Assembly: GCF_001202025.1 (NCBI RefSeq)
Contig: NZ_LGHS01000076.1
Coordinates: 62,001 to 126,000 of the forward strand
DNA: 64,000 nucleotides
DNA from: Pseudorhodobacter aquimaris
GTDB taxonomy: Bacteria > Pseudomonadota > Alphaproteobacteria > Rhodobacterales > Rhodobacteraceae
Reading direction: 5' to 3'
The notes beneath the pieces are model-generated. The model saw only the letters and a list, made by a program, of their open reading frames with translations, was not told the origin of the DNA and made no database searches. Of the stretch, positions 43,507 through 52,342 are shown piece by piece. The position numbers and the translations under genes were made by a program. Every line of letters starts with the position of its first letter. The first letter of the stretch is position 1.

Positions 43507-45575
43507 CCGCGAACCTGATCCTTGATCCGCTGATCCCGATGCTGGCGCTTTATGCGCTTGGGGCCGTCGCGGTGGTGACCATCTGCTACGGGCTTTGGCG
43601 CGGGCTTGCGGGTTGGGCCTTGCGCGGGCTGGCGGCGATTGCCCTATTGGCGGCCCTTGCCAACCCGTCGTTACAGCGTGAGGACCGCGCGCCCCTGTCC
43701 GATATCGTGATCGCCGTTGTCGATGAAAGCGCCAGCCAGCGTATCGGGGTGCGGCCCGATCAATCCGCCGCCGCCCTTGCTCGGGTCGAGGATGAGATCG
43801 CCGCCCTGCCCAATACCGAGCTGCGCATCATTCGTCTTGGCGATGGTGAGGGCGACAGCGGCACCCAGCTGATGCTCGCCCTGTCCGAGGCGATGGCCGA
43901 AGAGCCGCGCGCCCGTATCGCAGGGGCCATTCTGATCACCGATGGTCAGGCCCATGATATCGGGCTTACGCCTGATCTGCCCGCGCCCCTGCATGTTCTA
44001 TTGACAGGTCAGGCGCAGGATTGGGACCGCCGTCTGGTGATCAAGAACGCCCCCGGCTTTGCCATTCTTGGCGAGGCGGTTACCCTGACCCTGCGCATTG
44101 ATGATCAGGGCGCTGTCCCTGCCGATGTCGCGGGCAGCGCCAATATCTCCATCGCCATCGACGGCGGGGAGATGCAATCCTACCGCGTGCCGGTGGGGGA
44201 GGATCTGGAGCTTCCGGTGACCTTGCCGCATGGCGGGATGAATGTGCTGCAATTTCAGGTCGAGGTGAATGAAGGAGAGCTGACCGATCGTAACAACGGT
44301 GCCGTGGTGCAGATCAACGGCGTGCGCGACCGTTTGCGTGTGTTGCTGGTGTCGGGCGAACCCCATGCGGGCGAGCGCGTCTGGCGCAACCTTTTGAAAT
44401 CCGATCCATCGGTGGATCTGGTGCATTTCACCATCCTGCGCCCGCCGGAAAAACAGGATGGCATCCCCGCATCCGAGTTGTCACTGATCGCCTTTCCCAC
44501 GCGTGAGCTGTTCGTGGAAAAGATCGACGAGTTCGATCTGATCATCTTTGACCGCTACCGCCTACGGGGGATTTTGCCCAATGCCTATCTTGATAATGTG
44601 CGTGATTACGTCAAGCGGGGCGGCACGGTGCTGGTCGCCGCGGGGCCGGAGTTCGGCTCTGCTGATAGCCTCTGGCGGTCGTCCTTGGGCGAAATCATGC
44701 CCGTGACCGCCACCAGCCGCGTGTTTGAACAGGGGTTTACCCCCGCGCTGACCGATCTGGGCAAACGTCATCCGGTGACCGAAGGGCTGGAAAAGCTGGC
44801 TCCGCAAGGGGGCTGGGGCCGCTGGTTCCGCCAGATCGGGCTGGAACAGATCGCGGGGCAATTGGTGATGACCGGTATCGACGGCGCACCGCTTTTGGTG
44901 CTCGACCGGGTCGGAGAGGGCCGGATTGCCGTGCTGGGGTCGGACCACATGTGGCTTTGGGGCCGCGGGTTTGAGGGCGGCGGGCCACAGTTGGAATTGC
45001 TACGCCGGCTTGCGCATTGGATGATGAAAGAGCCAGATCTGGAGGAGGAGGCCCTTGTCGCCGCCGCCAACGGCCAGCGTTTGACCGTGACGCGCCGCAC
45101 CATCCTTGATGCGCCGCCGCCCGTGACCATCACCGCCCCCGACGGGACCACCTCGGAGCTGGTCCTGCCCGAGGTCGCCCCCGGTCGCTACTCCGCAGGA
45201 TGGGACGCGCCGGAGATGGGGCTTTACAAGCTGACGCAGGGCGATCTTTCGACCGTTATGGCGCTTGGCCCCTCGGCCCCCAAAGAGTTTGAGGAAACCA
45301 TCGCCAGCGCTGACAAGCTGCAACCCGTTGTCACCCCCATGCGCGGCGGTATCTTGCGGATTGAAGAGGGCACCCCCGATATCCGCACCGTTGGCATGGG
45401 CCGCGTGGCCGCAGGGCGCGGCTGGATCGGCATCACCCCGCGTGAGGCTTATGTCACAGAGGATATTCGCATTGCGGCCCTTCTGCCTGCTTGGCTCTGG
45501 CTTCTCATGGCGGCGGGTTTGACATTGACGGGCTGGTTGGTCGAAGGTAGGCGGGCGCGCACAGCAAATCCTTGA
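43503..45575 (+). CDS. Membrane protein with VWA-like and GATase1-like regions
   Basis: 690-residue protein. It has two N-terminal helices (about 10-52), then a VWA-like domain whose first strand ends in the MIDAS-like D74-E-S76-A-S78 and which continues to ILITDGQ. A class I glutamine amidotransferase-like fold (about 275-480, LRVLLVSGEPHAGERVWRN and YVKRGGTVLVAAG) lacks an obvious nucleophilic cysteine. The chain ends with one helix near 664-681. This resembles the PF07090-type putative amidotransferases found beside DUF4159 genes. ATGA overlap with the upstream gene; last of the moxR cluster. Confidence 0.8.
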   Translation: MTANLILDPLIPMLALYALGAVAVVTICYGLWRGLAGWALRGLAAIALLAALANPSLQREDRAPLSDIVIAVVDESASQRIGVRPDQSAAALARVEDEIAALPNTELRIIRLGDGEGDSGTQLMLALSEAMAEEPRARIAGAILITDGQAHDIGLTPDLPAPLHVLLTGQAQDWDRRLVIKNAPGFAILGEAVTLTLRIDDQGAVPADVAGSANISIAIDGGEMQSYRVPVGEDLELPVTLPHGGMNVLQFQVEVNEGELTDRNNGAVVQINGVRDRLRVLLVSGEPHAGERVWRNLLKSDPSVDLVHFTILRPPEKQDGIPASELSLIAFPTRELFVEKIDEFDLIIFDRYRLRGILPNAYLDNVRDYVKRGGTVLVAAGPEFGSADSLWRSSLGEIMPVTATSRVFEQGFTPALTDLGKRHPVTEGLEKLAPQGGWGRWFRQIGLEQIAGQLVMTGIDGAPLLVLDRVGEGRIAVLGSDHMWLWGRGFEGGGPQLELLRRLAHWMMKEPDLEEEALVAAANGQRLTVTRRTILDAPPPVTITAPDGTTSELVLPEVAPGRYSAGWDAPEMGLYKLTQGDLSTVMALGPSAPKEFEETIASADKLQPVVTPMRGGILRIEEGTPDIRTVGMGRVAAGRGWIGITPREAYVTEDIRIAALLPAWLWLLMAAGLTLTGWLVEGRRARTANP

Positions 45576-45630
45576 TCGAGGGCAGAATTGGTTATATAAA
45601 CTTACCAAATCAGGCTGTGGGAGGCGTGCT

Positions 45631-47061
45631 ATGGAAATGCCAAAGAGTGATGCGGCCATTGTCGCACAAAAACCTGCCATCGTCGCGGCCTTGCAGGAGG
45701 TGCTTCCCGCCGATGCGGTGATCTTTGATGAGGCCGAGGTGCGCGCTTATGAATGCGATGCGCTGACGGCCTATCGCTGCCCGCCGCTTGCCGCGGTTCT
45801 GCCGCGCAGCACCGCCGAGGTCGCCGCCGTTTTGCGCATTTGCCATCAGATGGGCGTGCCTGTGGTGCCGCGCGGGGCGGGGACCAGCCTTGCGGGCGGG
45901 GCGTTGCCCACAGGTGATTGCGTGATCCTTGGCGTGGCCCGCATGAATGAGGTGCTTGAGACCGATTACCCCAACCGTTTTATTCGCGTGCAATCAGGGC
46001 GCACCAATCTCTCGGTGACCGGCGCGGTTGAGGAGGACGGGTTTTTCTACGCGCCTGACCCCTCCAGCCAGCTTGCCTGTGCGATTGCGGGCAATATCGC
46101 GATGAATTCGGGCGGCGCGCATTGCCTGAAATACGGGGTAACGACGAACAACCTTTTGGGCGTGACGATGGTGCAGATGGATGGCACCGTGCTGAATATC
46201 GGCGGCGCGCATCTGGATGCAGGCGGGCTTGATCTGTTGGGGGTGATCTGCGGGTCCGAGGGCCAGCTTGGCGTTGTGACCGAGGCGACCTTGCGGATCC
46301 TGCCCAAACCCGAAGGCGCGCTTCCGGTCCTGATCGGGTTCGACAGTAATGAGGTGGCTGGTGCCTGCGTGTCCGACATCATCAAGGCGGGTGTCTTGCC
46401 GGTGGCGATCGAATTCATGGACCGCCCCTGCATCGAGGCGACCGAGGCCTTTGCCAAGGCGGGCTATCCGATGTGTGAGGCGCTGCTGATCATCGAGGTT
46501 GAGGGCTCAAAGCAAGAGATCGACGAGCAGCTTGCCCTGATCATCGAGATCGCCAATCGCCACAATCCGGTGGAACTGCGCCGCGCCGCCGATGAGGATC
46601 AGGCCAAACGCATCTGGCTGGGCCGCAAATCCGCTTTTGGCGCGATGGGGCAGATCAATGACTATATGTGCCTTGATGGCACCATCCCCGTGTCCAGCCT
46701 GCCCTATGTCCTGCGCCGGATCGGTGAGATGAGCAAGGAATACGGGCTGGGCGTGGGCAATGTGTTTCATGCGGGCGATGGAAACATGCACCCGCTGATC
46801 CTCTATAATGCCAATGAACCAGGCGAATTGGAAAAATGCGAGGCCTTTGGTGCCGATATCCTGAAGCTTTGTGTCGAGGTCGGCGGCTGCCTGACGGGCG
46901 AGCATGGCGTGGGGATAGAAAAGCGCGATCTGATGAAGGTGCAATTCGCCCCCGAGGATATGGAGGCGCAGCTTTGGGTCAAGGATGTGTTTGATCCGAA
47001 ATGGCTTTTGAATGCCGCCAAAGTGTTTCCGCTTGATGTCACGGCCTCTCGGCGTGGATGA
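45631..47061 (+). CDS. glcD: Glycolate oxidase subunit GlcD (FAD-binding)
   Basis: Catalytic FAD subunit of glycolate dehydrogenase, oxidising glycolate to glyoxylate. The 476-residue protein has the VAO/PCMH FAD motif VVPRGAGTSLAGGALP, PDPSSQLACAIAGNIAMNSGG, GSEGQLGVVTEATL and the C-terminal GEHGVGIEKRDLM. GGGAGG precedes the ATG. Related D-lactate dehydrogenases look alike, but the following glcE and glcF genes fix the assignment. It begins a glcD-glcE-glcF operon. Confidence 0.95.
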   Translation: MEMPKSDAAIVAQKPAIVAALQEVLPADAVIFDEAEVRAYECDALTAYRCPPLAAVLPRSTAEVAAVLRICHQMGVPVVPRGAGTSLAGGALPTGDCVILGVARMNEVLETDYPNRFIRVQSGRTNLSVTGAVEEDGFFYAPDPSSQLACAIAGNIAMNSGGAHCLKYGVTTNNLLGVTMVQMDGTVLNIGGAHLDAGGLDLLGVICGSEGQLGVVTEATLRILPKPEGALPVLIGFDSNEVAGACVSDIIKAGVLPVAIEFMDRPCIEATEAFAKAGYPMCEALLIIEVEGSKQEIDEQLALIIEIANRHNPVELRRAADEDQAKRIWLGRKSAFGAMGQINDYMCLDGTIPVSSLPYVLRRIGEMSKEYGLGVGNVFHAGDGNMHPLILYNANEPGELEKCEAFGADILKLCVEVGGCLTGEHGVGIEKRDLMKVQFAPEDMEAQLWVKDVFDPKWLLNAAKVFPLDVTASRRG

Positions 47062-47092
47062 ATGTGTTTCCCAAGATGAAAGGGCCAAGGTC

Positions 47093-48205
47093 ATGAAGCC
47101 TGTGAGTGAGCTGGAACTGGCACAGATGATCCGCGCGGCAACCGGCCCTTTGCGCATTGTCGGCGGTGGCGCGCGCGGGTTTGGGCCGCAGCCCAAGGGC
47201 GATCTGTTGCAAACCGGCGGGCTGTCGGGCATTTCGCTTTATGAGCCGGGGGCCTTGACCATTGTTGCGGGTGCGGGCACCCCACTGACCGAGGTAGAGG
47301 CCGCCTTGGCCGCAGAGGGGCAGCGCCTGCCCTTTGAGGTGCCGGATCTGCGTGCGCTTTTGGGGCGCGAGGGGGCTTCGACGATTGGCGGGGTGGTTGC
47401 GGCCAATGCCTCTGGCCCGCGGCGCATTCAGGCGGGGGCCTGCCGCGACAGCCTGATCGGCGTGCGCTTTGTCGATGGGTCCGGCACGGTGGTGAAAAAC
47501 GGCGGTCGGGTGATGAAAAATGTCACCGGCTATGATCTGGTCAAGCTGATGGCGGGGGCGCATGGCACGCTTGGGGTCTTGACCGAAGTGGCCTTCAAGG
47601 TGTTGCCGCGCCCCGAGGTGGAGGCCACCTTGGTTAAATCAGACCTGACGCCGGAGCAGGCCGTGCAGGCGATGGCCGCGGCGCTGGGATCGCCCTTTCA
47701 GGTGACGGGTGCGGGCTATGTCGCCGGGCAGCTACGCCTGCGGATCGAAGGGATGGCGGGCTCGGTCGCCTATCGGACCTCGGCCTTGGGCAAGCTGCTT
47801 GGGGCCGGTTGGGATGTGGCGGAGGCCGGGCAAAGTGCTGCGCTTTGGGCCGAATTACGCGATGTGAATCCCTTGGTCGGGCAGGCGGGGGCGGTATGGC
47901 GTGTCTCGGTCAAGCCGTCCGATATGCCAAAGGTGCTGGCACTGGTCGGCACGGATACGGTTTGCGACTGGGGCGGTGGATTGATCTGGGCGCGGGTTCC
48001 CGAAGAGGGGGACGTGATGGCAGGCGCATTGCGCGGGCTTTTGGCGCAGATCGGCGGGCATGCAACCTTGCTACGCGCGTCCGATGAAACCTATGCCCGA
48101 GTGCCAGCTTTTCAGCCGGAACCACCCGAGCTGGCCGTTCTGGCGGCCGGATTGCGCGCCCGATTTGACCCGCGCGGCCTGTTGAACCCCGGCTTGATGG
48201 GCTGA
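47093..48205 (+). CDS. glcE: Glycolate oxidase subunit GlcE
   Basis: FAD-binding second subunit of glycolate dehydrogenase. The 370 residues contain GGGARGFG, LTIVAGAGTPLTEVEAALA, GGVVAANASGPRRI and RDSLIGVRFVDGSG, a shortened copy of the GlcD fold with weaker C-terminal half. The ATG at 47093 is chosen because a normal N-terminus (MKPVSELELAQMI) starts there. It lies 31 bases after glcD and 28 before glcF. Confidence 0.93.
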   Translation: MKPVSELELAQMIRAATGPLRIVGGGARGFGPQPKGDLLQTGGLSGISLYEPGALTIVAGAGTPLTEVEAALAAEGQRLPFEVPDLRALLGREGASTIGGVVAANASGPRRIQAGACRDSLIGVRFVDGSGTVVKNGGRVMKNVTGYDLVKLMAGAHGTLGVLTEVAFKVLPRPEVEATLVKSDLTPEQAVQAMAAALGSPFQVTGAGYVAGQLRLRIEGMAGSVAYRTSALGKLLGAGWDVAEAGQSAALWAELRDVNPLVGQAGAVWRVSVKPSDMPKVLALVGTDTVCDWGGGLIWARVPEEGDVMAGALRGLLAQIGGHATLLRASDETYARVPAFQPEPPELAVLAAGLRARFDPRGLLNPGLMG

Positions 48206-48233
48206 TCCCAAAGCGCCAGTTGCGGAGAATAAG

Positions 48234-49523
48234 ATGCAAACCAGTTTTACGCCAGAACAGCTCAAAGATCCCGCAATCGCGCGCAGCAACGAGATTTTGC
48301 GCGCCTGTGTGCATTGCGGTTTTTGCACCGCGACCTGTCCCACCTATCAGGTGCTTGGCGATGAGGCCGACAGCCCGCGGGGCCGGATTTACCTGATCAA
48401 GGATATGCTGGAAAACGGGCGGCCTGCGGATGAAAAGACGGTCAAACATATTGACCGCTGCCTGTCCTGCCTTGCCTGTATGACCACCTGCCCAAGCGGG
48501 GTGCATTATATGCATCTGGTCGATAACGCACGGGAATATATCGAGAAAACCTACAAGCGCCCATGGACGGACCGCGTGCTGCGCTGGATGTTGGCGCAAA
48601 TCATCCCGCATCCGACACGGTTCCGGCTGGCGCTTTTGGGCGCGAAAATCGGGCGGCCTTTTGCGTTTTTGATGCCCGATGCACGCCTGCGCGCGATGCT
48701 GGAGATGGCGCCGAAATCCATCCCCCCCGTTAGCCGCAACGATGATCCGCAAAGCTTTGCCCCGATGGGAGAGCGCAAGTGCCGTGTGGCATTGATGACC
48801 GGCTGTGCGCAAAAGGCGCTGAATACCGATATCAACGATGCCACGATCCGCATTTTGCGGCGTTTGGGCTGTGAGGTGGTGGTGGCCAAGGGGATGGGCT
48901 GTTGCGGGGCGTTGACCCATCACATGGGCAAGGCCGATCAATCCCACGCCTCGGCTGCGGCCAATATCAAGGCGTGGATGGCCGAGAAACGGGCAGGGGG
49001 GCTTGATGCGGTGGTCATCAACACCTCGGGCTGCGGGACGACCGTGAAGGATTACGGCCATATGTTTCGCAATGACCCGCTGGCGGCAGATGCGGCAGAG
49101 GTCTCGGGCCTTGCGATGGATATTTCCGAACTTTTGGTCAAGATCGGCCTGCCCGAGGGCGCGGATAAGGGCATCAAGGTTGCCTATCACGCGGCCTGTA
49201 GCCTGCAACACGGCCAGCAGATCAAGACCTATCCCAAAGACCTGCTGAAACGGGTTGGTTTTGCGGTGGTGGAGCCTGCCGACAGCCATCTGTGCTGTGG
49301 CTCGGCGGGGACCTATAACCTGCTTCAGCCCGAGATCAGCCAGCAGCTCAAGGCGCGCAAGGTGAAGACGCTAGAGGCGAAAACCCCTGATATCATCGCG
49401 GCGGGCAATATCGGCTGTATGATGCAGATCGGCTCGGGGACCGAGATTCCGATGGTGCATACGGTGGAACTTCTGGATTGGGCCACGGGCGGGCCGAAAC
49501 CGGCATCCATTAACAAAGGTTAA
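48234..49523 (+). CDS. glcF: Glycolate oxidase iron-sulfur subunit GlcF
   Basis: Electron-transfer subunit of glycolate dehydrogenase. The 429-residue protein has two [4Fe-4S] motifs of the CxxCxxCxxxCP type (CVHCGFCTATCP near residue 24 and CLSCLACMTTCPSG near 78), then two CCG domains (GMGCCGALTHHMG and DSHLCCGSAGTYNLLQP). GGAGAA lies before the ATG. Electrons probably go to the quinone pool. Last gene of glcDEF. Confidence 0.95.
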   Translation: MQTSFTPEQLKDPAIARSNEILRACVHCGFCTATCPTYQVLGDEADSPRGRIYLIKDMLENGRPADEKTVKHIDRCLSCLACMTTCPSGVHYMHLVDNAREYIEKTYKRPWTDRVLRWMLAQIIPHPTRFRLALLGAKIGRPFAFLMPDARLRAMLEMAPKSIPPVSRNDDPQSFAPMGERKCRVALMTGCAQKALNTDINDATIRILRRLGCEVVVAKGMGCCGALTHHMGKADQSHASAAANIKAWMAEKRAGGLDAVVINTSGCGTTVKDYGHMFRNDPLAADAAEVSGLAMDISELLVKIGLPEGADKGIKVAYHAACSLQHGQQIKTYPKDLLKRVGFAVVEPADSHLCCGSAGTYNLLQPEISQQLKARKVKTLEAKTPDIIAAGNIGCMMQIGSGTEIPMVHTVELLDWATGGPKPASINKG

Positions 49524-49595
49524 TAAAGCTGGCGCAACGTCATAAAGCTGCCTAAAAGCCCCGTTATCGCAATCACTGCGATGTTCGGAGGTCTC

Positions 49596-50420
49596 ATGCC
49601 TGTTCTACCTATCCTTTTGCGCGCGGCTATGGGGATGACCCTTGCCTTGGGCACATACAGCGGGGCGATGGCCGAGGAATCGGACCTGCGCCGTCTTGAT
49701 ACCGGCGATGAAAGCCGGGGCTGGGATGCTGTGGGCCGGTTGAACATGGGGCAGAGCAGCTTTTGCACCGGCGCCCTGATCGGGCCGAATCTTGTGCTGA
49801 CGGCGGCACATTGCCTGTTCGACAGCACGACCGGCGCGCGAATCGACGCCGGAGAGATCGAGTTTCTGGCGGGATGGCGCAATGGTCGCGCCGCGGCCTA
49901 TCGTCGGATCAAGCGGACGGTGACCCATCCGCAATATATCTTTGGCGGCGGCGATAAGCTGACCCGCGTGTCCTATGACCTTGCGTTGCTGGAACTGGAA
50001 CGGCCGATCCGCCTGCCCTCTATCCACCCGTTTGAAACGGATTTCCTGCCGGTTGAGGGGGCAGAGGTTGGCGTTGTCTCTTATGCCAAGGATCGCGCCG
50101 AGGCCCCCAGCCTGCAAGAGCTGTGCCATGTGCTCAATCGTGAGGCCGCGCTTTTGGTCCTGTCCTGCTCGGTTGATTTCGGTTCTTCGGGGGCGCCGAT
50201 TTTTTCGGTGCGTGGCGGGGTGGCTCGGGTTGTCTCGGTGGTCTCTTCCAAGGCCGATTTCGGCGGGCGCGATGTGGCGCTTGGCACGATTTTGCAAGGG
50301 CCGCTGCAAACCCTGCGGGCCTCGCTTGCCGCCGAGAGCAGCCATTTCCAAAAGTCGGACCCGAGCCAGCGCGCGATAGAGGCCGGTGCCGGCAATTCGG
50401 CGAAGTTCATCAAACCATAA
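49596..50420 (+). CDS. Secreted trypsin-like serine protease
   Basis: 274-residue S1-family peptidase with a Sec signal peptide (ending SGAMAEES, about residue 27). The catalytic triad is visible: H72 in LTAAHC, D128 in YDLALLEL and S198 in FGSSGAP. The oxyanion-loop sequence is GSSGAP rather than the GDSGGP of trypsin, as in V8/glutamyl-endopeptidase-like bacterial members. Two conserved cysteines (FCTG and AHC) flank the His as in chymotrypsins. The ATG at 49596 follows CGGAGG; an earlier in-frame ATG lacks a site. Periplasmic or secreted; substrate unknown. Confidence 0.85.
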   Translation: MPVLPILLRAAMGMTLALGTYSGAMAEESDLRRLDTGDESRGWDAVGRLNMGQSSFCTGALIGPNLVLTAAHCLFDSTTGARIDAGEIEFLAGWRNGRAAAYRRIKRTVTHPQYIFGGGDKLTRVSYDLALLELERPIRLPSIHPFETDFLPVEGAEVGVVSYAKDRAEAPSLQELCHVLNREAALLVLSCSVDFGSSGAPIFSVRGGVARVVSVVSSKADFGGRDVALGTILQGPLQTLRASLAAESSHFQKSDPSQRAIEAGAGNSAKFIKP

Positions 50421-50435
50421 GCCGACCGTTGAGGG

Positions 50436-50467
50436 CTTGAAATCCCGCAGGGGGCTTCCCAAATTTA
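50436..50467 (+). promoter_or_regulatory. RpoH (sigma-32) promoter for the Hsp20 gene
   Basis: CTTGAAA at 50436-50442 and CCCAAATTTA at 50458-50467. It matches the general sigma-32 form CTTGAAA-N11-16-CCCCATNTA, and also CTTG-N18-CCCAAAT against the alphaproteobacterial CTTG-N17/18-CYTATNT. Transcription would start near 50473, giving a leader of about 85 bases that is the ROSE-like structure. Confidence 0.7.
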
Positions 50468-50471
50468 TTGG

Positions 50472-50561
50472 GTCGGGTGCCATAATGGGCCCGACGTGTT
50501 GACACTGCGGCCCGTCCTGATCGGAGGGCCGATGAAACATCGCTTTACGGAGGATGATATG
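50472..50561 (+). ncRNA. ROSE-like RNA thermometer in the hsp20 5' leader
   Basis: Three successive helices. I: GTCGGG (50472-50477) with CCCGAC (50490-50495), plus inner CCA/TGG. II: CGGCCC (50508-50513) with GGGCCG (50526-50531), extended by TCC/GGA past one bulged base. III: CATC-G-CT (50538-50544) pairs with AGGATG (50551-50556), leaving G50542 bulged and closing over the Shine-Dalgarno sequence. U-Y-G-C-U opposite AGGA with a bulged G is the hallmark of ROSE thermometers, which melt at high temperature to allow translation of small heat-shock proteins. Confidence 0.75.
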
Positions 50562-51038
50562 CGAACTTTTGACCTAGCACCGCTTTACCGTGCAACTGTC
50601 GGCTTTGACCGGATCGCCGATATGATGGACCGGGTTTTGACCACTGATGTCAACCAACCCAGCTACCCCCCTTATAACATTGAAAAGACCGATGAAAACG
50701 CCTATCGTATTTCTGTTGCCGTGGCCGGTTTTTCCCCTGACGAACTGACGGTAGAGGTGAAGGAGGCCACATTGGTGATCGCCGCGCGCCGTGGCGAAGA
50801 CGATGCGGATCGCCATTTCCTGCATCGTGGGATTGCCACCCGCGCCTTTGAGCGGCGCTTTGCGCTGGCCGATCACATGCGGGTGACGGCCGCTTTGCAT
50901 GAACACGGCATGCTGCATATTGAATTGGTGCGCGAAGTGCCTGAGGCACTGAAACCACGCCGGATCGAGATTGCGCGCGGAACCGCGCAGCCGGGCAATC
51001 CGCAAATCACCAATCACGCGGAAACGGTTGAGGTTTAA
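50559..51038 (+). CDS. Hsp20 / small heat-shock protein (IbpA-like)
   Basis: Holdase chaperone that keeps heat-damaged proteins soluble. The 159-residue protein starts MRTFDLAPLYRATVGFDRI, as in IbpA-type proteins. The alpha-crystallin domain runs from about PPYNIEK to RRIEI, with ISVAVAGFSPDELTVEVK and FLHRGIATRAFERRFALADH, and the A-x-L/HGML segment near the end. The ATG at 50559 follows GGAGGATGAT, which is sequestered in the ROSE-like hairpin. Upstream in-frame starts lie within that leader and are rejected. Confidence 0.93.
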   Translation: MRTFDLAPLYRATVGFDRIADMMDRVLTTDVNQPSYPPYNIEKTDENAYRISVAVAGFSPDELTVEVKEATLVIAARRGEDDADRHFLHRGIATRAFERRFALADHMRVTAALHEHGMLHIELVREVPEALKPRRIEIARGTAQPGNPQITNHAETVEV

Positions 51039-51047
51039 GCGCGGACC

Positions 51048-51073
51048 GGCGCATCCCCCAAAGGGGGTGCGCC
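51048..51073. terminator. Hairpin between the convergent hsp20 and DUF6455 genes
   Basis: Stem GGCGCA-CCCCC / GGGGG-TGCGCC with one bulged T and an AAA loop, 11 bp, very stable. No T-run follows on either strand, so it may terminate poorly or stabilise 3' ends. Confidence 0.5.
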
Positions 51074-51088
51074 AAACGCAAGACGGGC

Positions 51089-51334
51089 TTATTCGTCTTT
51101 GATCAGCGTTGTTTGCAAGAAGCGTAGAAAGCGGTTGTTCGGGCAGAATTTCGGGGGGGACTCAAGGTTTTCGGGCGCAGCGTCCAGCATGTTCTGGCAT
51201 GCTCCGCGCTTTGTGCAGCCACCGCATTTCTCCTGCATCTTCAATGCAATTTCTTTGGGCAGAATTTCACGTTTTGCGAGCTGATCTAAATCAAGCCCCA
51301 TAAGTCGCGCAAGTTGAGATAGTTGCGACGCCAT
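51089..51334 (-). CDS. DUF6455 family small cysteine protein
   Basis: 81-residue protein with a conserved cysteine set, C37-x2-C40-x5-C46 and C64 in FCPN, probably a metal or redox site. The N-terminal half is a helix-rich region (LMGLDLDQLAKREI). Family function unknown. The ATG at 51334 follows AAGGAAC; an upstream ATG lacks homology. It converges with hsp20. Confidence 0.8.
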   Translation of the reverse strand: MASQLSQLARLMGLDLDQLAKREILPKEIALKMQEKCGGCTKRGACQNMLDAAPENLESPPKFCPNNRFLRFLQTTLIKDE

Positions 51335-51419
51335 GTGTCTGTTCCTTGTTATACCGCACAGTGATAACCCGTCCGCGGTTAACAATTTGTAAGCTTATAT
51401 CTGAGAATCGTAAAAAGTG

Positions 51420-52301
51420 TTACCGATCAGCGACATCCTTGTGGATGATCACATCCGCTTGCGGATAGGCCAGCAGGATGGTCCGGCGCAAACCGGCCCC
51501 GATGTCATGTGCAGCGCGCAACGAGAGATCGCCGTCCAGCTCAATATGCAGATGCACGAATACCTTGCTGCCGGACATGCGGGTCTTGAGGTCGTGAAAC
51601 CCCTCTACCCCCGGCCAGTTGCGCGCAAGGGTGGCGATGCCTTCCACGACCTCGGGGTCGGCGGTGCGGTCCATCAGCGCATCCCACGCCGCCCGCCCGA
51701 TTTTCAGCGCACCAATTGCCAACATGCCGGCCGCTGCCAGCGCCATGATACTGTCGATCTGGATCAGCCCAAACCGGCTGGAGGCCCAAAGTGACGCGAT
51801 GGCTCCCAGATTTGGCAGCAAATCCCCCAGATAATGCAACCGGTCCGCCTTGATGACCTTATTGCCAGTGATCCGCGCCACCCGTGTTTGCCAACCAATC
51901 AGCGCCAAGGTCAGCAAGACGGATAGAACCATCGCGACGATGCCGGATCCTTCGGCGGTCAGGCGTTCGGGCTGGGCCAGGATCAGGCGGCGCAGGGCAG
52001 CCCATGTGATCACACCGGCCGAGATCAGGATAAACAGCGATTGCCCGAGGGCGGCCAGATCCTCGGCAGAGCTGTGGCCGAAAACATGGTCCTCATCCGG
52101 CGGTCGGGCGGCATAGAAAATCGCGGCAATCGCGCCAAGGCTGACCATCAGGTCCATTGCACTATCGGCCAAAGAGGCCGCTACCGAAAGCGCGCCGGTT
52201 TCCCCCAAGGCCCAAAGCTTGAGCGCAACCAAAAGCCCGGCCACGATGACCGAGGCCGCTCCCGCCGAAAGGTTCATCCTGGTTGCACCTGGCACGGTCA
52301 T
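51420..52301 (-). CDS. Cation diffusion facilitator (FieF/ZitB-like)
   Basis: 293-residue CDF transporter that exports divalent metals (Zn, Fe, Cd or Mn) using the proton gradient. Six membrane helices; the transport-site DxxxD is D46/D50 in SLADSAMDL, and the matching HxxxD is in ADRLHYLGDL. A C-terminal cytoplasmic domain includes FHDLKTRMSGSKVFVHLHIELD with metal-binding His residues. This arrangement is FieF-like. Metal selectivity cannot be fixed from sequence. Confidence 0.92.
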   Translation of the reverse strand: MTVPGATRMNLSAGAASVIVAGLLVALKLWALGETGALSVAASLADSAMDLMVSLGAIAAIFYAARPPDEDHVFGHSSAEDLAALGQSLFILISAGVITWAALRRLILAQPERLTAEGSGIVAMVLSVLLTLALIGWQTRVARITGNKVIKADRLHYLGDLLPNLGAIASLWASSRFGLIQIDSIMALAAAGMLAIGALKIGRAAWDALMDRTADPEVVEGIATLARNWPGVEGFHDLKTRMSGSKVFVHLHIELDGDLSLRAAHDIGAGLRRTILLAYPQADVIIHKDVADR

Positions 52302-52342
52302 CGTTGCGTCCTTCCCTCGGTCGGGGTCAGCCCCATGGCCGC

